This document shows, one piece after another, positions 33,519-44,822 of a stretch of DNA of 64,000 bases. Each line of letters begins with the position of its first letter. Position 1 is the first letter of the stretch. Both the position numbers and the translations under genes were made by a program. The notes beneath the pieces are model-generated. The model was not told the DNA's origin, did no database searches, and saw only the letters and a list, made by a program, of their open reading frames with translations. The stretch is from NCBI RefSeq assembly GCF_000025565.1, contig NC_014121.1, positions 2,542,001 through 2,606,000 on the forward strand, in the 5' to 3' direction. This stretch comes from Enterobacter cloacae subsp. cloacae ATCC 13047 (GTDB lineage Bacteria > Pseudomonadota > Gammaproteobacteria > Enterobacterales > Enterobacteriaceae).

Positions 33519-33552
33519 AAAAAGCTCCTCAGCCTGAGCGCTTGAGGAGCTA
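33517..33552 (-). terminator. ycfJ terminator
   Basis: Minus strand: AGCTCCTCA-AGCGCTCAGGC-TGAGGAGCT followed by TTTTTTT. It lies between convergent comR and ycfJ. Confidence 0.8.
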
Positions 33553-33572
33553 AGTTCAGAGAACATCTTTTT

Positions 33573-34112
33573 TTACGCTTTGTTATTCAGTACCAGCTGG
33601 CCATTTCCATCCAGCGGAATCTGTGTGCCAGGGTCTCTGTCCATACGGATTTTGCCCTGCTGGTCACCAATTTTGTACGTCACGTCATAACCCAGCATTT
33701 TTTCCGACTTGTCATAGACGGTTTTACAGCGCTGCTGTGTCGTGGTGTACGTATCGTTATCCTGCATTGCGCCCTGCACCTGGTTACCGGCATAGCCGCC
33801 ACCCAGCGCACCGACCACGGTCGCCACATCTTTACCACGGCCGCCACCAAACTGGTGACCAATCACCCCGCCTGCCACCGCGCCCAGCACAGAGCCGGCA
33901 ATACGGTTTTCATCCTGAACCGGACGACGATGGGTGACAGAGACGTTACGGCACTCCTGACGAGGCGTTTTAACTGTTTCTTTAATGGGGGTTGCAGAAA
34001 CCACCTGCGCATACTGTGGGCCGCGATTCAGTACGTTGAGACTGGCAACGGCAGCCACACCTAACGCAGCAGCGACGCCAATCCCTATACCCGCCAACAT
34101 TGATTTATTCAC
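33573..34112 (-). CDS. ycfJ: YcfJ, glycine-zipper envelope protein
   Basis: A 179-residue protein matching E. coli YcfJ in length from a GTG start (VNKSMLAGIG). It has an N-terminal hydrophobic helix and a glycine-zipper (Rick_17kDa-type) segment, GSVLGAVAGGVIGHQFGGG followed by VVGALGGGYAGNQVQG at about residues 85-130. Two conserved cysteines (RQECRNV, QRCKTVY) suggest a disulfide in the envelope. Its function is not established; in E. coli it affects biofilm. GGAAG precedes the start. Confidence 0.92.
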   Translation of the reverse strand: MNKSMLAGIGIGVAAALGVAAVASLNVLNRGPQYAQVVSATPIKETVKTPRQECRNVSVTHRRPVQDENRIAGSVLGAVAGGVIGHQFGGGRGKDVATVVGALGGGYAGNQVQGAMQDNDTYTTTQQRCKTVYDKSEKMLGYDVTYKIGDQQGKIRMDRDPGTQIPLDGNGQLVLNNKA

Positions 34113-34267
34113 GGGACTTCCTCCTTTGTTGCTATTGGTAACAATTTTGCAATGCAGGCTACGCTTCGCCAATAAGACAAAGGCTCAAAAAAATAGCTTT
34201 CAGGAGAGTAACAGGGCGTTTAGGAGAACTCTTAAGCACTCAATCTGTGATGAGCAGCATGATATGC

Positions 34268-34298
34268 TAAAAAATCCCTCCGGAGGGCCCGGAGGGAG
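34268..34298 (-). terminator. ndh terminator
   Basis: Minus strand: TCCCTCCGG-GCCC-TCCGGAGGGA then TTTTTTAG, directly after the ndh stop. Confidence 0.85.
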
Positions 34299-34305
34299 AG
34301 AAAAA

Positions 34306-35610
34306 TTAGTGCAGCTTCAGACGTGGACGGATCACGCGGTTGATTCGTCCTACCAGCATCATCAACCCGGTTTTGAAGTAGCCGTGCAGCGCAATCTGGT
34401 GCATACGGTACAGGGAGATATAGACAAAGCGTGCGATGCGCCCTTCTACCATCATCGAGCCGCGCATCAGGTTCCCCATCAGGCTGCCTACGGTAGAGAA
34501 GTTCGACAGCGAAACCAGAGAGCCGTGGTCTTTGTAGACGTAGGCCTTCATTGGCTTGCCTTTGCGCTGTGCCAGAATATTGTGCAGCACCAGGCTTGCC
34601 ATCTGATGCGCTGCCTGGGCGCGAGGAGGCACGAAACCGCCCTCTGGACGCGCGCATGACGCACAGTCACCAATCGCGAAAATCTCTGGATCGCGCGTGG
34701 TTTGCAGCGTCGGCTCGGTCACCAGCTGATTGATACGGTTGGTTTCCAGCCCGCCAATGTCTTTCATGAAATCAGGTGCTTTGATACCCGCCGCCCAGAC
34801 CATCAGATCCGCTTTGATGTACTCGCCATCTTTGGTGTGCAGGCCACCTTCGTCTGCGCTGGTCACCATCGTCTGGGTGAGAACACGTACGCCCAGTTTG
34901 GTCAGTTCGTTATGCGCCGCGCCAGAAATACGTGGAGGCAGCGCAGGCAGAATACGCTCACCTGCCTCAACCAGCGTTACGTTCAGCGCTTCATTGGTTA
35001 ACCCTTTGTACCCGTAGCTGTGCAGCTGTTTTACCGCATTGTGCAGCTCAGCGGAGAGTTCAACGCCCGTTGCGCCACCGCCTACAATGGCGATATTCAC
35101 CTTGCCATTCGCACCCATGTTATTGGTGTACTTCAGGAACAGGTTCAGCATTTCCTGGTGGAAACGACGCGCCTGGTGTGGGTTATCCAGGAAAATGCAG
35201 TGCTCTTTCACACCCGGGGTGTTGAAATCGTTGGAGGTACTGCCCAGCGCCATGACCAGTGTGTCATAGGCAAGCTTGCGCTCCGGGACCAGCAACTCCC
35301 CTTTTTCGTCACGCAGCTCGGCCAGGGTAATGGTTTTGCTCTCACGGTTGATATCCACCACGGAACCCAGCTGGAACTGGAAATGGTGGTTACGTGCGTG
35401 CGCCAGATAGCTCAGCGCGTCAACGCCCTCATCCAGTGAACCGGTCGCCACTTCGTGCAGCAACGGTTTCCACAGGTGGCTGTGGTTACGATCCACCAGC
35501 GTGATTTTGGCTTTTTTGCCGCGACCCAGCTTCTTACCCAACTGTGTCGCCAGCTCCAGCCCGCCAGCACCACCGCCTACAATCACTATCTTTTTCAATG
35601 GCGTAGTCAA
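34306..35610 (-). CDS. ndh: NADH:quinone oxidoreductase II (non-proton-pumping)
   Basis: Peripheral membrane FAD enzyme that passes electrons from NADH to ubiquinone without pumping protons. It has 434 residues, as in E. coli. The FAD-binding fold is [18 protein letters not shown] at about 8-25; the NADH-binding fold is [17 protein letters not shown] near 170-187; the second FAD motif is FAIGDCASC. The C-terminal amphipathic helix [20 protein letters not shown] anchors it to the membrane. In E. coli it is repressed by FNR; I did not find a clear FNR site upstream here. Confidence 0.97.
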   Translation of the reverse strand: MTTPLKKIVIVGGGAGGLELATQLGKKLGRGKKAKITLVDRNHSHLWKPLLHEVATGSLDEGVDALSYLAHARNHHFQFQLGSVVDINRESKTITLAELRDEKGELLVPERKLAYDTLVMALGSTSNDFNTPGVKEHCIFLDNPHQARRFHQEMLNLFLKYTNNMGANGKVNIAIVGGGATGVELSAELHNAVKQLHSYGYKGLTNEALNVTLVEAGERILPALPPRISGAAHNELTKLGVRVLTQTMVTSADEGGLHTKDGEYIKADLMVWAAGIKAPDFMKDIGGLETNRINQLVTEPTLQTTRDPEIFAIGDCASCARPEGGFVPPRAQAAHQMASLVLHNILAQRKGKPMKAYVYKDHGSLVSLSNFSTVGSLMGNLMRGSMMVEGRIARFVYISLYRMHQIALHGYFKTGLMMLVGRINRVIRPRLKLH

Positions 35611-35790
35611 CGTGACCCCCTCAAATTATTAACCAATTGTTAATTAAAAGTTATAAGAATAACCCTTAATTAACAACAGGTTACAGCACTGAAACCATTC
35701 AGGTGCATTGAGAATACCACGTCAGGCGCATTGGTCATACCAAAATTGATGTGCATCAAGTTTTGGTGGCTTAAAAGTAGACAATTCTGT

Positions 35791-35827
35791 GAAAAAAGAA
35801 AGCCCGGCACGCTTTCGCGGCCGGGCC
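35791..35827 (-). terminator. ycfP terminator
   Basis: Minus strand: GCCCGGC-CGCGAAAGCGT-GCCGGGC followed by TTTCTTTTTT. Confidence 0.85.
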
Positions 35828-35848
35828 TGGGAGATCTTATGCAGTATC

Positions 35849-36391
35849 TTAGCCCAGTGTTTTGAAGGCTTTGATGCGCTGCAGATGCGGGGAGATGTTC
35901 TTGAACTTGTGGGTCTGTTCTTCGTCCCAGACAATTTCATAGTAGTGATGCAACAGCTCAGCCGCACGGTGGCTGTTGAGAGCCTCATCATTACGCGAAA
36001 GGATCACCAGACAGCGGTCGCGGTTCTTTTCACGGAAATTGCTGACGCACTTGGTGGCAATATCGACATACTCTTCTGGGCGGTCAATCTTGCCTTCCAT
36101 GTTCTCGTTCGGGAACAGGTTAGGATTGAATACCACCTGGCGAATATCGCACAGGAATCCAATCCGCTCCGCCCAGTAGCCACCCAGCCCCACGCCGCAA
36201 ATCAGCGGGCGATCGTCGATGTTGAGCTGCAGCATCTTGTCCACTTCTTTGAGCAGATGCTGCATGTCATGTTTCGGATGGCGCGTGCTGTAGCTGATCA
36301 GCCGTACATCCGGATCGATAAACTGCAGTTGCAGTACCTTCTCATGATTACCAGGACTGTTTGAGTCAAAACCGTGTAAATAGATGATCAT
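35849..36391 (-). CDS. ycfP: YcfP, predicted esterase of the UPF0227 family
   Basis: A 180-residue alpha/beta-hydrolase-like protein, the same length as E. coli YcfP. It begins [18 protein letters not shown], the HGFxS oxyanion region, and has [12 protein letters not shown] where the nucleophile elbow GxSxG would be. The usual serine is Gly here, as it reads in K-12 YcfP, so catalysis is uncertain. It is the last gene of the lpoB-thiK-nagZ-ycfP string; nagZ ends 34 bases upstream. Confidence 0.9.
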   Translation of the reverse strand: MIIYLHGFDSNSPGNHEKVLQLQFIDPDVRLISYSTRHPKHDMQHLLKEVDKMLQLNIDDRPLICGVGLGGYWAERIGFLCDIRQVVFNPNLFPNENMEGKIDRPEEYVDIATKCVSNFREKNRDRCLVILSRNDEALNSHRAAELLHHYYEIVWDEEQTHKFKNISPHLQRIKAFKTLG

Positions 36392-36425
36392 CGTCTTCTC
36401 ACCACGCTACGCCTTCCGGGAGGAT

Positions 36426-38267
<1,842 letters not shown>

Positions 38268-38287
<20 letters not shown>

Positions 38288-38915
38288 CTTTACCTGACCA
38301 GATAATCTCGCCTGTCTGAACCAGCATCAGCTGCATCTGCAGGGCTGGCGTATTCACGTTACCGGTGGCATTAGAGTACAGCACATACTGCGCACCAACG
38401 TTACGGGCAATCCCCATCGCCTTACTGCGCGTACCGAGGCTGTCCTGTGGCGACAGACCAAGCTGCTGTTTGGCTACTGCCAGCTGCTGTGCGGAAACCA
38501 GCGTAAACTTGCCGTTATTGGCCAGTGCATTGCGCAGGGTTTCTGTCGCTTCCCCGGCATTAAGTGAACCGTTAGTCCGGTTATTTACGCTATCCACCAG
38601 CAGTACACTGCCTGCCGTCACGCCCTGCGCCTGCAGCATTTTGCCCACCATCGGTTGCATCGCACCGTTCCAGTCATAATGACGCACGCGCGGCGTTGGC
38701 TGGGAGGTCTGGTCCGGATGTTCAATCGGGCCAGGCTGCGACGGGATCGTCGGTACAGACGGCACGGTTGGCTGCGGTTGCGTTGGCTGTGTCGGCTGCT
38801 CCGTACCCGGTTTTGCCTCGTCCACCGGCGCAGGCTGTTCGGTTCGCGTCACACATCCTGCAAGGAACAGTGCAAAAGCTGTCACGAGCGCATAACGGCT
38901 CATATTTTTAATCAA
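38268..38915 (-). CDS. lpoB: Outer-membrane lipoprotein LpoB, activator of PBP1b
   Basis: Lipoprotein that reaches through the periplasm to activate peptidoglycan synthase PBP1b (MrcB). It has 215 residues (E. coli 213). The lipobox ALFLAGC places the lipidated Cys near residue 21. A long Pro/Gln-rich flexible linker follows (about 25-75, [20 protein letters not shown]), then the globular domain from [12 protein letters not shown] to the end. It is the first gene of a string with thiK, nagZ and ycfP. Confidence 0.96.
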
Positions 38916-38925
38916 GGTTCACCTC

Positions 38926-39300
38926 TTACAGATAAAGATAAAGTCTCACCTTATGCGCACCCAGATAGTTGGCGCTACCATAGAGCGTTACCGACGATCC
39001 TGCCGGAATGGTCACGCTGCGCGGCGCTTCCAGCGGGTGCATTTCAAGACCCCGTACGTCATACCAGAAGAAACGGTAGTGCACCGTCACCGGTTCGTGT
39101 CTTTCGTTAAAGAGCGTAGAAGACGCAGAAGATTTAATTTCACTGATGATCAACGTAGGTTGTTCTGCGGTGATGCCCGCGGCAAGTACCGAGGACTCCA
39201 TCACCAGCGTCTGTTCATCACTGACAGGAATGGCCGGGCGCGTGCTGCATCCCACCATTACCAATGTCATTGCCAGCGCTGCAATACGCCCTTTTAACAT
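38926..39300 (-). CDS. ycfL: Lipoprotein YcfL
   Basis: A 124-residue predicted lipoprotein of the DUF1425 family. The lipobox LVMVGC puts the acylated Cys near residue 18. The conserved C-terminal half contains VHYRFFWYD followed by GLEMHPLEAP and ends in LGAHKVRLYLYL. Its function is unknown; it is always beside lpoB. I chose ATG 39300, directly after the hinT stop, because it starts a proper signal peptide; the frame is open further upstream inside hinT. Confidence 0.9.
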   Translation of the reverse strand: MLKGRIAALAMTLVMVGCSTRPAIPVSDEQTLVMESSVLAAGITAEQPTLIISEIKSSASSTLFNERHEPVTVHYRFFWYDVRGLEMHPLEAPRSVTIPAGSSVTLYGSANYLGAHKVRLYLYL

Positions 39301-39301
39301 G

Positions 39302-39661
39302 TCAAAGACCTTTATGTGACAGCATCGGTCCCAGAGGACGCCCACCCAGAAGATGCATATGAATATGATAAACTTCCTGACCACCATGGCGATTACAGTT
39401 CATGATCAAACGGTAACCGTCTTCAGCAATCCCCTCCTGCTCGGCGATTTTCGCGGCTACCGTCAGCATACGGCCTAACGCCACTTCATGCTCGGCTTTT
39501 ACGTCATTGACGGTGGGAATCAGAATATTTGGAATGATAAGGATATGAGTCGGAGCCTGAGGAGAAATATCTCTGAAAGCCGTCACCAACTCATCCTGAT
39601 AAACAATATCCGAAGGGATTTCGCGGCGGATAATTTTACTGAAAATGGTTTCTTCAGCCAT
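39302..39661 (-). CDS. hinT: Purine nucleoside phosphoramidase HinT
   Basis: HIT-family hydrolase of adenosine phosphoramidates. It has 119 residues, as in E. coli. The histidine triad reads [12 protein letters not shown] near residues 97-108. The C-terminal segment [11 protein letters not shown] is the family tail, which affects substrate choice. It is upstream of and nearly overlapping ycfL. Confidence 0.96.
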   Translation of the reverse strand: MAEETIFSKIIRREIPSDIVYQDELVTAFRDISPQAPTHILIIPNILIPTVNDVKAEHEVALGRMLTVAAKIAEQEGIAEDGYRLIMNCNRHGGQEVYHIHMHLLGGRPLGPMLSHKGL

Positions 39662-40012
39662 GACCTGTTCCTTTGTAGTTTAATCTGGCGTGGTGCGTCC
39701 GCTATTAACACAATCTCTGCATGAGTGTGTGGCACAATGGAAGAGTATGAGCGACTTTCTCCTGTCCTTTCAACCTTCTCCCCGGATTTCTTTCCTGAAA
39801 GCGTTTCAGCTGACTGAAGAGTAACCGCTCTCGACGCTTCACCACCTGAAACATAATTTCATTTCCTTTTGACACATCTGTTTACAGTGCTAATCACAAT
39901 GCGTATATTTCGCATTTGCATTTTCATGCGCATTTTTAACATAGAAAACGACGTCAGCCCGTTCTCACGGGACTGTCGCACTCACCTTTCACCATTCAGT
40001 AAGGGTTTGATG
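39662..40012. promoter_or_regulatory. hinT-fhuE divergent intergenic region with weak Fur-like repeats
   Basis: A 350-base region lies between hinT and fhuE. Near 39909-39936 there are tandem GCATTT-like hexamers (GCATTTGCATTTTCATGC), which partly match the NATWAT repeat array bound by Fur; fhuE is Fur-regulated in E. coli. A TTGACA lies at 39869-39874, without a clear -10 at 17 bases. A CCCGT-TCTC-ACGGG hairpin lies in the leader. No other gene is visible. Confidence 0.45.
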
Positions 40013-42202
40013 ATGTCTTTCATTAACCACACCAGGGATGGGCAACCGCAGCCAGCCGCCACGCCTTCGTTGCTGGCTGCCTGTATTGCTATGGCATTGA
40101 TGCCAGCCGTCAGTTTCGCCGCCTCTGCAACCGAAGATACCGTGGTTGTCGAGGGCGGTTTTGATAACGCACAGGACCCGTCCAGCAGTCAGGATACGGA
40201 CTACAGCGTTAAGACCACCACCACGGGGACGAAACTGTTACTGGTTCCCCGCGATATTCCGCAGTCCGTCAGCGTCATTAGCCAGCAGCGCATGGCAGAT
40301 CAGAATCTGCAATCCCTCGGCCAGGTGTTAACTAACACCACCGGCGTCACCGCGCAGGTACAGGACAGCGACCGGACGGTATTTTACTCGCGCGGCTTCT
40401 TTGTCAGTAACTATGCGTATGATGATCTGCCAACCTCCATCAGCGAAGTATGGAACTTTGGCGACACCGCCGCCGATACCGCCATTTACGATCGTATTGA
40501 AGTGGTACGCGGCGCAACCGGCCTGATGTCCGGCACGGGAAATCCCGCCGCCTACGTCAACATGGTACGTAAGCATGCAGACAGCAATGAATTTAAAGGC
40601 AATGTCTCCGCCAGTTACGGTAGCTGGGACAAACAACGCTACGTGCTGGATCTGCAGGCTCCGCTGGTAGAGTCGGGTAACGTGCGCGGTCGTCTTATTA
40701 CGGGTTATCAGGACAACGACAGTTTTGTTGATAACTACCACTACCGCAAAAAGTTCCTCTATGGCGTGGTCGATGCGGACGTGACTGACAGCACCACCCT
40801 GTCTGTGGGCTATGAATATCAGGAAAGCGATACCGATAACCCAACCTGGGGCGGCCTGCCAACCTGGTACAGCGATGGCAGCAAAACCCATTACAACCGC
40901 AACCAGACCGTTGCACCAGACTGGGCTTATTCAGATAAAGACAACACCCGTATTTTCGCCAACCTCACCCAACGCTTCGACAACGGCTGGGAAGCCCACA
41001 TCAACGGCATGCATGCCGACACCAACTTTGACAGCAAACTGATGTATATGTCCGGCTACCCGGATAAAGAGACCGGTGCGGGTATGGTCGGATATGGCGG
41101 CTGGAACCGCGGTGAACGTAAGCAGGATGCGGTGGATGCCTTCCTGCGCGGCGGTTTCGATCTTTTCGGTCGCCAGCATGAGATGATGTTTGGCTGTAGC
41201 TTCAGCCGCCAGCGTAACCACTATGACAACACCATGCCGGACGCGCTGTACGGCATGGTTGACGTGGGTAACTTCAAAAACTGGAACGGGAATATCGCCG
41301 ATCCGCAGTGGACCCCCTGGAAGCTTTACAGTCAGGATGATATCCGCCAGTCTTCGGCCTATACCTCAGCCCGATTCTCGCTTGCCGATCCGCTATCTCT
41401 GATCCTCGGTGCGCGTTATACCCATTACAACATTCGCTATAACCCGGCGGGCTCCCCGGACACCCGCCTGGAAAGCAGTAAGGATGATGTAACGCCATAC
41501 GCGGGCCTTGTTTACGATATCAATGAAGACTGGTCAACCTACGTCAGCTATACCTCCATCTTCCAGCCTCAGGACAAGCGTGACGCCAGCGGCCGTTACC
41601 TGGACCCGACAACGGGGAAAAGCTATGAAGCCGGGGTGAAAGCAGACTGGTTTAGTACGCGCCTGACCACCTCGCTCGCCCTCTTTCGCATTGAGCAGGA
41701 TAATGTGGCGAATAATACCTACACCTACATGCCCAGTGGCGAGTCAATTTATGAATCTCTGGATGGGGTCGTCAGTAAAGGGATCGAGTTCGAGCTAAAC
41801 GGCGCCCTGACCGATAACTGGCAGCTGACCTTCGGCGCAACCCGCTACATTGCTGAAGACAAGCGCGGCAACGCGGTTAGTTCCGATCAGCCTCGTACCA
41901 CAATGAAGCTCTTTACCCGTTATCAACTGCCCATGCTACCGGCACTGGCAGTGGGCGGCGGGGTGAACTGGCAGAATAAAGTCTGGAACGATGTAGATGG
42001 CGGCCCGGCAGGTCGATCACGTGCAGAACAAGGCAGCTACGCGCTGGTTAACCTGTTCAGCCGGTATCAGGTGACTAAAGATTTTGCTGTCCAGGCTAAC
42101 GTCAACAACCTGTTCGACAAAGAGTATTACGACTACGTCGGCTCTTATGTGGTATATGGCGCGCCGCTGAACGTCTCTGTAAGCGCGAGCTACGACTTCT
42201 GA
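40013..42202 (+). CDS. fhuE: TonB-dependent ferric coprogen/rhodotorulate receptor FhuE
   Basis: Outer-membrane beta-barrel that imports fungal hydroxamate siderophores with TonB energy. It has 729 residues from ATG 40013, the length of E. coli FhuE; an ATG one codon earlier is an alternative. A signal peptide ends near SFA-ASATEDT. A TonB box-like segment EDTVVVEG is followed by the plug (about 60-165; DIPQSVSVISQQRM, VEVVRGATGLMSGTGNPAA). The barrel ends with the terminal aromatic in SVSASYDF. Plug and C-terminal strands match K-12 FhuE well, while the extracellular loops are diverged, so the ligand range may differ. Confidence 0.92.
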   Translation: MSFINHTRDGQPQPAATPSLLAACIAMALMPAVSFAASATEDTVVVEGGFDNAQDPSSSQDTDYSVKTTTTGTKLLLVPRDIPQSVSVISQQRMADQNLQSLGQVLTNTTGVTAQVQDSDRTVFYSRGFFVSNYAYDDLPTSISEVWNFGDTAADTAIYDRIEVVRGATGLMSGTGNPAAYVNMVRKHADSNEFKGNVSASYGSWDKQRYVLDLQAPLVESGNVRGRLITGYQDNDSFVDNYHYRKKFLYGVVDADVTDSTTLSVGYEYQESDTDNPTWGGLPTWYSDGSKTHYNRNQTVAPDWAYSDKDNTRIFANLTQRFDNGWEAHINGMHADTNFDSKLMYMSGYPDKETGAGMVGYGGWNRGERKQDAVDAFLRGGFDLFGRQHEMMFGCSFSRQRNHYDNTMPDALYGMVDVGNFKNWNGNIADPQWTPWKLYSQDDIRQSSAYTSARFSLADPLSLILGARYTHYNIRYNPAGSPDTRLESSKDDVTPYAGLVYDINEDWSTYVSYTSIFQPQDKRDASGRYLDPTTGKSYEAGVKADWFSTRLTTSLALFRIEQDNVANNTYTYMPSGESIYESLDGVVSKGIEFELNGALTDNWQLTFGATRYIAEDKRGNAVSSDQPRTTMKLFTRYQLPMLPALAVGGGVNWQNKVWNDVDGGPAGRSRAEQGSYALVNLFSRYQVTKDFAVQANVNNLFDKEYYDYVGSYVVYGAPLNVSVSASYDF

Positions 42203-42240
42203 GTGTTCAGCCGCTACCCGGCATAACAAAACTGCAGGCA

Positions 42241-42269
42241 TAAAAAAGGCAGCCATTCGGCTGCCTTAG
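42241..42269 (-). terminator. ptsG terminator
   Basis: Minus strand: AAGGCAGCC-GAAT-GGCTGCCTT followed by TTTTA. It lies between convergent fhuE and ptsG. Confidence 0.87.
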
Positions 42270-42286
42270 TCTCCCCAGGTCACAGC

Positions 42287-43720
42287 TTAGCTGTTGCGGA
42301 TGTATTCATCCATTTCGGTTTTCAGGTTATCGGATTTGGTACCGAAGATTGCCTGAACACCAGAACCTGCAACAACCACACCCGCTGCGCCCAGTTTTTT
42401 CAGACCCGGCTGGTCTACTTTCGCAACATCGGCAACGCTCACACGCAGACGAGTGATACACGCGTCCAGGTTAGTGATGTTCTCTTTACCGCCGAATGCT
42501 GCAACCAGTGCCGGAGCCATTTCGCTGGTCGCGCCTGCTTTGCTGTCTTCTGTTGCATCTTCACGACCTGGCGTTTTCAGGTCCAGTGCTTTGATCAGCA
42601 CGCGGAAGATGGTGTAGTAAACAACGGCGTAGCACGCACCCACGATTGGGAACAGCCACAGTTTGCTGCTGTTACCGGACAGAACGATGAAGTCGATCAG
42701 GCCGTGTGAGAAGGACGTACCGTCACGCATACCCAGCAGGATACAGATTGGGAACGCCAGACCCGCCAGAATCGCGTGGATAACGTACAGGATCGGCGCA
42801 ACGAACATGAAGGAGAACTCGATCGGCTCGGTGATACCGGTCAGGAACGAGGTCAGCGCTGCGGAGATCATGATACCGCCCACTTTTGCACGGTTCTCTG
42901 GTTTAGCAGAGTGCCAGATTGCAATTGCCGCGGCTGGCAGACCATACATTTTGAACAGGAAGCCACCAGACAGTTTACCTGCAGTTGGGTCACCCGCCAT
43001 ATAACGTGGGATATCACCGTGGAACACCTGACCTGCTGCGTTGGTGAATTCACCAATCTGCATCTGGAATGGAACGTTCCAGATGTGGTGCAGACCAAAT
43101 GGCACCAGGCAACGCTCGATGAAGCCGTAGATACCAAACGCCACAACCGGGTTCTGATAAGCAGCCCACTGAGAGAAGGTCTGGATTGCCGTACCGATTG
43201 GTGGCCAGATGAAGGACAGGATCACACCCGTGAAAATCGCTGCCAGACCAGAGATGATCGGAACGAAACGCTTGCCCGCGAAGAAGCCCAGATACTCAGG
43301 CAGCTTGATGCGATAGAAGCGGTTAAACATATACGCTGCAATCGCACCGGAGATGATACCGCCCAGAACACCGGTATCCGCCAGGTGTTTCGCTGCGATC
43401 TCTTCAGCAGGTAAATGCAGAACCAGCGGTGCAACCACAGCCATGGTTTTCACCATGATGCCGTAGGCAACCACAGAAGCCAGCGCAGAAACGCCGTCGT
43501 TATTGGTGAAGCCCAGAGCAACACCGATAGCGAAGATCAGTGGCATGTTAGCAAAGACAGAACCGCCTGCTTCGGCCATTACGTGGGACACTACGGCTGG
43601 CAGCCAGCTGAAGTTTGCAGAACCGACACCCAGCAGGATACCTGCGATAGGCAGTACGGATACTGGCAGCATCAGCGATTTACCGACCTTTTGCAGGTTA
43701 GCAAATGCATTCTTAAACAT
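42287..43720 (-). CDS. ptsG: PTS glucose permease EIICB(Glc)
   Basis: Inner-membrane glucose transporter that phosphorylates glucose during uptake, receiving phosphate from EIIA(Glc). It has 477 residues, as in E. coli. The EIIC domain (about 1-385) carries the substrate-binding ITEPIEFSF. The EIIB domain (about 400-477) has the phosphorylated Cys in [11 protein letters not shown] (Cys421 in E. coli). The leader keeps known controls: an SgrS pairing site at the ribosome-binding site, an Mlc operator and a CRP site. Confidence 0.98.
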   Translation of the reverse strand: MFKNAFANLQKVGKSLMLPVSVLPIAGILLGVGSANFSWLPAVVSHVMAEAGGSVFANMPLIFAIGVALGFTNNDGVSALASVVAYGIMVKTMAVVAPLVLHLPAEEIAAKHLADTGVLGGIISGAIAAYMFNRFYRIKLPEYLGFFAGKRFVPIISGLAAIFTGVILSFIWPPIGTAIQTFSQWAAYQNPVVAFGIYGFIERCLVPFGLHHIWNVPFQMQIGEFTNAAGQVFHGDIPRYMAGDPTAGKLSGGFLFKMYGLPAAAIAIWHSAKPENRAKVGGIMISAALTSFLTGITEPIEFSFMFVAPILYVIHAILAGLAFPICILLGMRDGTSFSHGLIDFIVLSGNSSKLWLFPIVGACYAVVYYTIFRVLIKALDLKTPGREDATEDSKAGATSEMAPALVAAFGGKENITNLDACITRLRVSVADVAKVDQPGLKKLGAAGVVVAGSGVQAIFGTKSDNLKTEMDEYIRNS

Positions 43721-43724
43721 AATT

Positions 43725-43748
43725 GAGAGTGCTCCTGAGTATTTGTGC
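43725..43748 (-). promoter_or_regulatory. SgrS sRNA target over the ptsG ribosome-binding site
   Basis: Minus strand reads TACTCAGGAGCACTCTCAAT just before the ATG, identical over this core to the E. coli ptsG segment that pairs with SgrS. It predicts Hfq-dependent repression under glucose-phosphate stress. Confidence 0.8.
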
Positions 43749-43812
43749 TTTTTTTACGCTTTCACGCATTGGCCCGGGGGGAGTACCGTGCCGTGGACAG
43801 GACATCTAAGCG

Positions 43813-43846
43813 CCCTTTATTTATTACACAGAGTAAAATAATTCCC
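43813..43846 (-). promoter_or_regulatory. Mlc operator in the ptsG promoter
   Basis: Minus strand: AATTATTTTACTCTGTGTAA followed by TAAATAAAGGGCG closely matches the Mlc operator and start region of E. coli ptsG. It indicates repression by Mlc in the absence of glucose. Confidence 0.75.
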
Positions 43847-43858
43847 TCTGAGTTTGTT

Positions 43859-43880
43859 TGACGGCTATCACGTTTCAGCT
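43859..43880 (-). promoter_or_regulatory. CRP site of the ptsG promoter
   Basis: Minus strand: AAACGTGATAGCCGTCAAAC keeps the TGTGA-like half (CGTGA) and position of the CRP site near -40 in E. coli ptsG. Confidence 0.65.
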
Positions 43881-44017
43881 TAAGACGGTCGAAAAACTTT
43901 CAGTTATTTACAAAAAGCATTTCTGGATGTGTCTAAAAACACCATCACCGCCCCAAATGAGGCGGTGAACTTTACTCGTTTTAACTATTAATTACGAGCC
44001 TAAAAAAAACAGGTGTA
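43881..44017. other. tatD-ptsG intergenic region
   Basis: The rest of the gap holds the upstream edge of the ptsG promoter and the region between the tatD gene and ptsG, both on the minus strand. An inverted repeat CACCGCC...GGCGGTG lies near 43949-43970. I see no further gene. Confidence 0.4.
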
Positions 44018-44812
44018 TCAAACAGATTGCAGGCGGGCGGGGTCAATATGGAACAGTGTAGAGAAGTTTTCCGTCGTGACGCGGGCCAGCTCTTCGATAC
44101 TGACGCCCTTCAGAACGGCCATGTATTCAGCCACGTCTCTCGTCATTGCTGGCTGGTTTTCTTTACCGCGATGCGGTACCGGAGCCAGATAAGGAGAGTC
44201 TGTTTCCACCAGAATACGATCGAGCGGAACATAACGCGCAGCATCGCGAAGCTGCTCAGCGTTACGGAACGTCACGATCCCGGAAAACGAGATATAAAAC
44301 CCTAAATCAAGCAGTTTTCCCGCCGTTTCTCTGTCTTCTGTGAAACAGTGTAGTACGCCACCGCAATCCGTCACGTTTTCTTCCCTGAGGATCGCCAGGG
44401 TATCGGCGCGGGCATCGCGGGTATGAACGATAACCGGTTTGTTAAGCTCACGCCCAATGCGAATGTGATGGCGGAAGGACTCCTGCTGACGCGCCATGGT
44501 CTCCGGCGTGTAGTAATAGTCCAGCCCGGTTTCCCCCATCGCTACCACGCCCTCTTCGGCCGCCAGACGACGTAACTCCTCGACGTCGTATGCTTCATCC
44601 TGATTGAGCGGATGCACGCCACAGGAAAAGACAACATTAGGGCGAACGCCCACCAGCTCACGCATGGTGCGATAACCCGGCAGCGTGGTAGCCACCGCAA
44701 GGCAAAATTTCACATCGCGGGCGGCGGCTTTAGCCAGCACTTCGTCCACGTCTTTATGCAGGGATTGATAATCCAGGCCATCGAGATGGCAGTGTGAGTC
44801 GACTAAAAACAT
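44018..44812 (-). CDS. ycfH: TatD-family metal-dependent hydrolase YcfH
   Basis: Predicted cytosolic DNase/hydrolase with the TatD TIM-barrel fold. It has 264 residues (E. coli 265). Metal ligands are DSHCHLD (5-11), GETGLDYYY, VIVHTRDA, LHCFTED and the Asp of VETDSPYLAP. The E. coli paralogue TatD has 3'-5' exonuclease activity; this protein's substrate is unproven. It is the last gene of the long cluster, 10 bases after holB, which encodes a replication protein. Confidence 0.95.
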   Translation of the reverse strand: MFLVDSHCHLDGLDYQSLHKDVDEVLAKAAARDVKFCLAVATTLPGYRTMRELVGVRPNVVFSCGVHPLNQDEAYDVEELRRLAAEEGVVAMGETGLDYYYTPETMARQQESFRHHIRIGRELNKPVIVHTRDARADTLAILREENVTDCGGVLHCFTEDRETAGKLLDLGFYISFSGIVTFRNAEQLRDAARYVPLDRILVETDSPYLAPVPHRGKENQPAMTRDVAEYMAVLKGVSIEELARVTTENFSTLFHIDPARLQSV

Positions 44813-44822
44813 AATGTCTCTC

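Noticed and set aside
35849..36391. Loss of the catalytic serine in YcfP as a new mutation
   Set aside because: The GVGLGG form at the nucleophile elbow is also how I recall K-12 YcfP, so it appears to be a family trait rather than an event in this genome.
39869..40012. Upstream extension of the fhuE frame from a TTG
   Set aside because: It has no homology and would bury the signal peptide; ATG 40013 gives the known 729-residue length.
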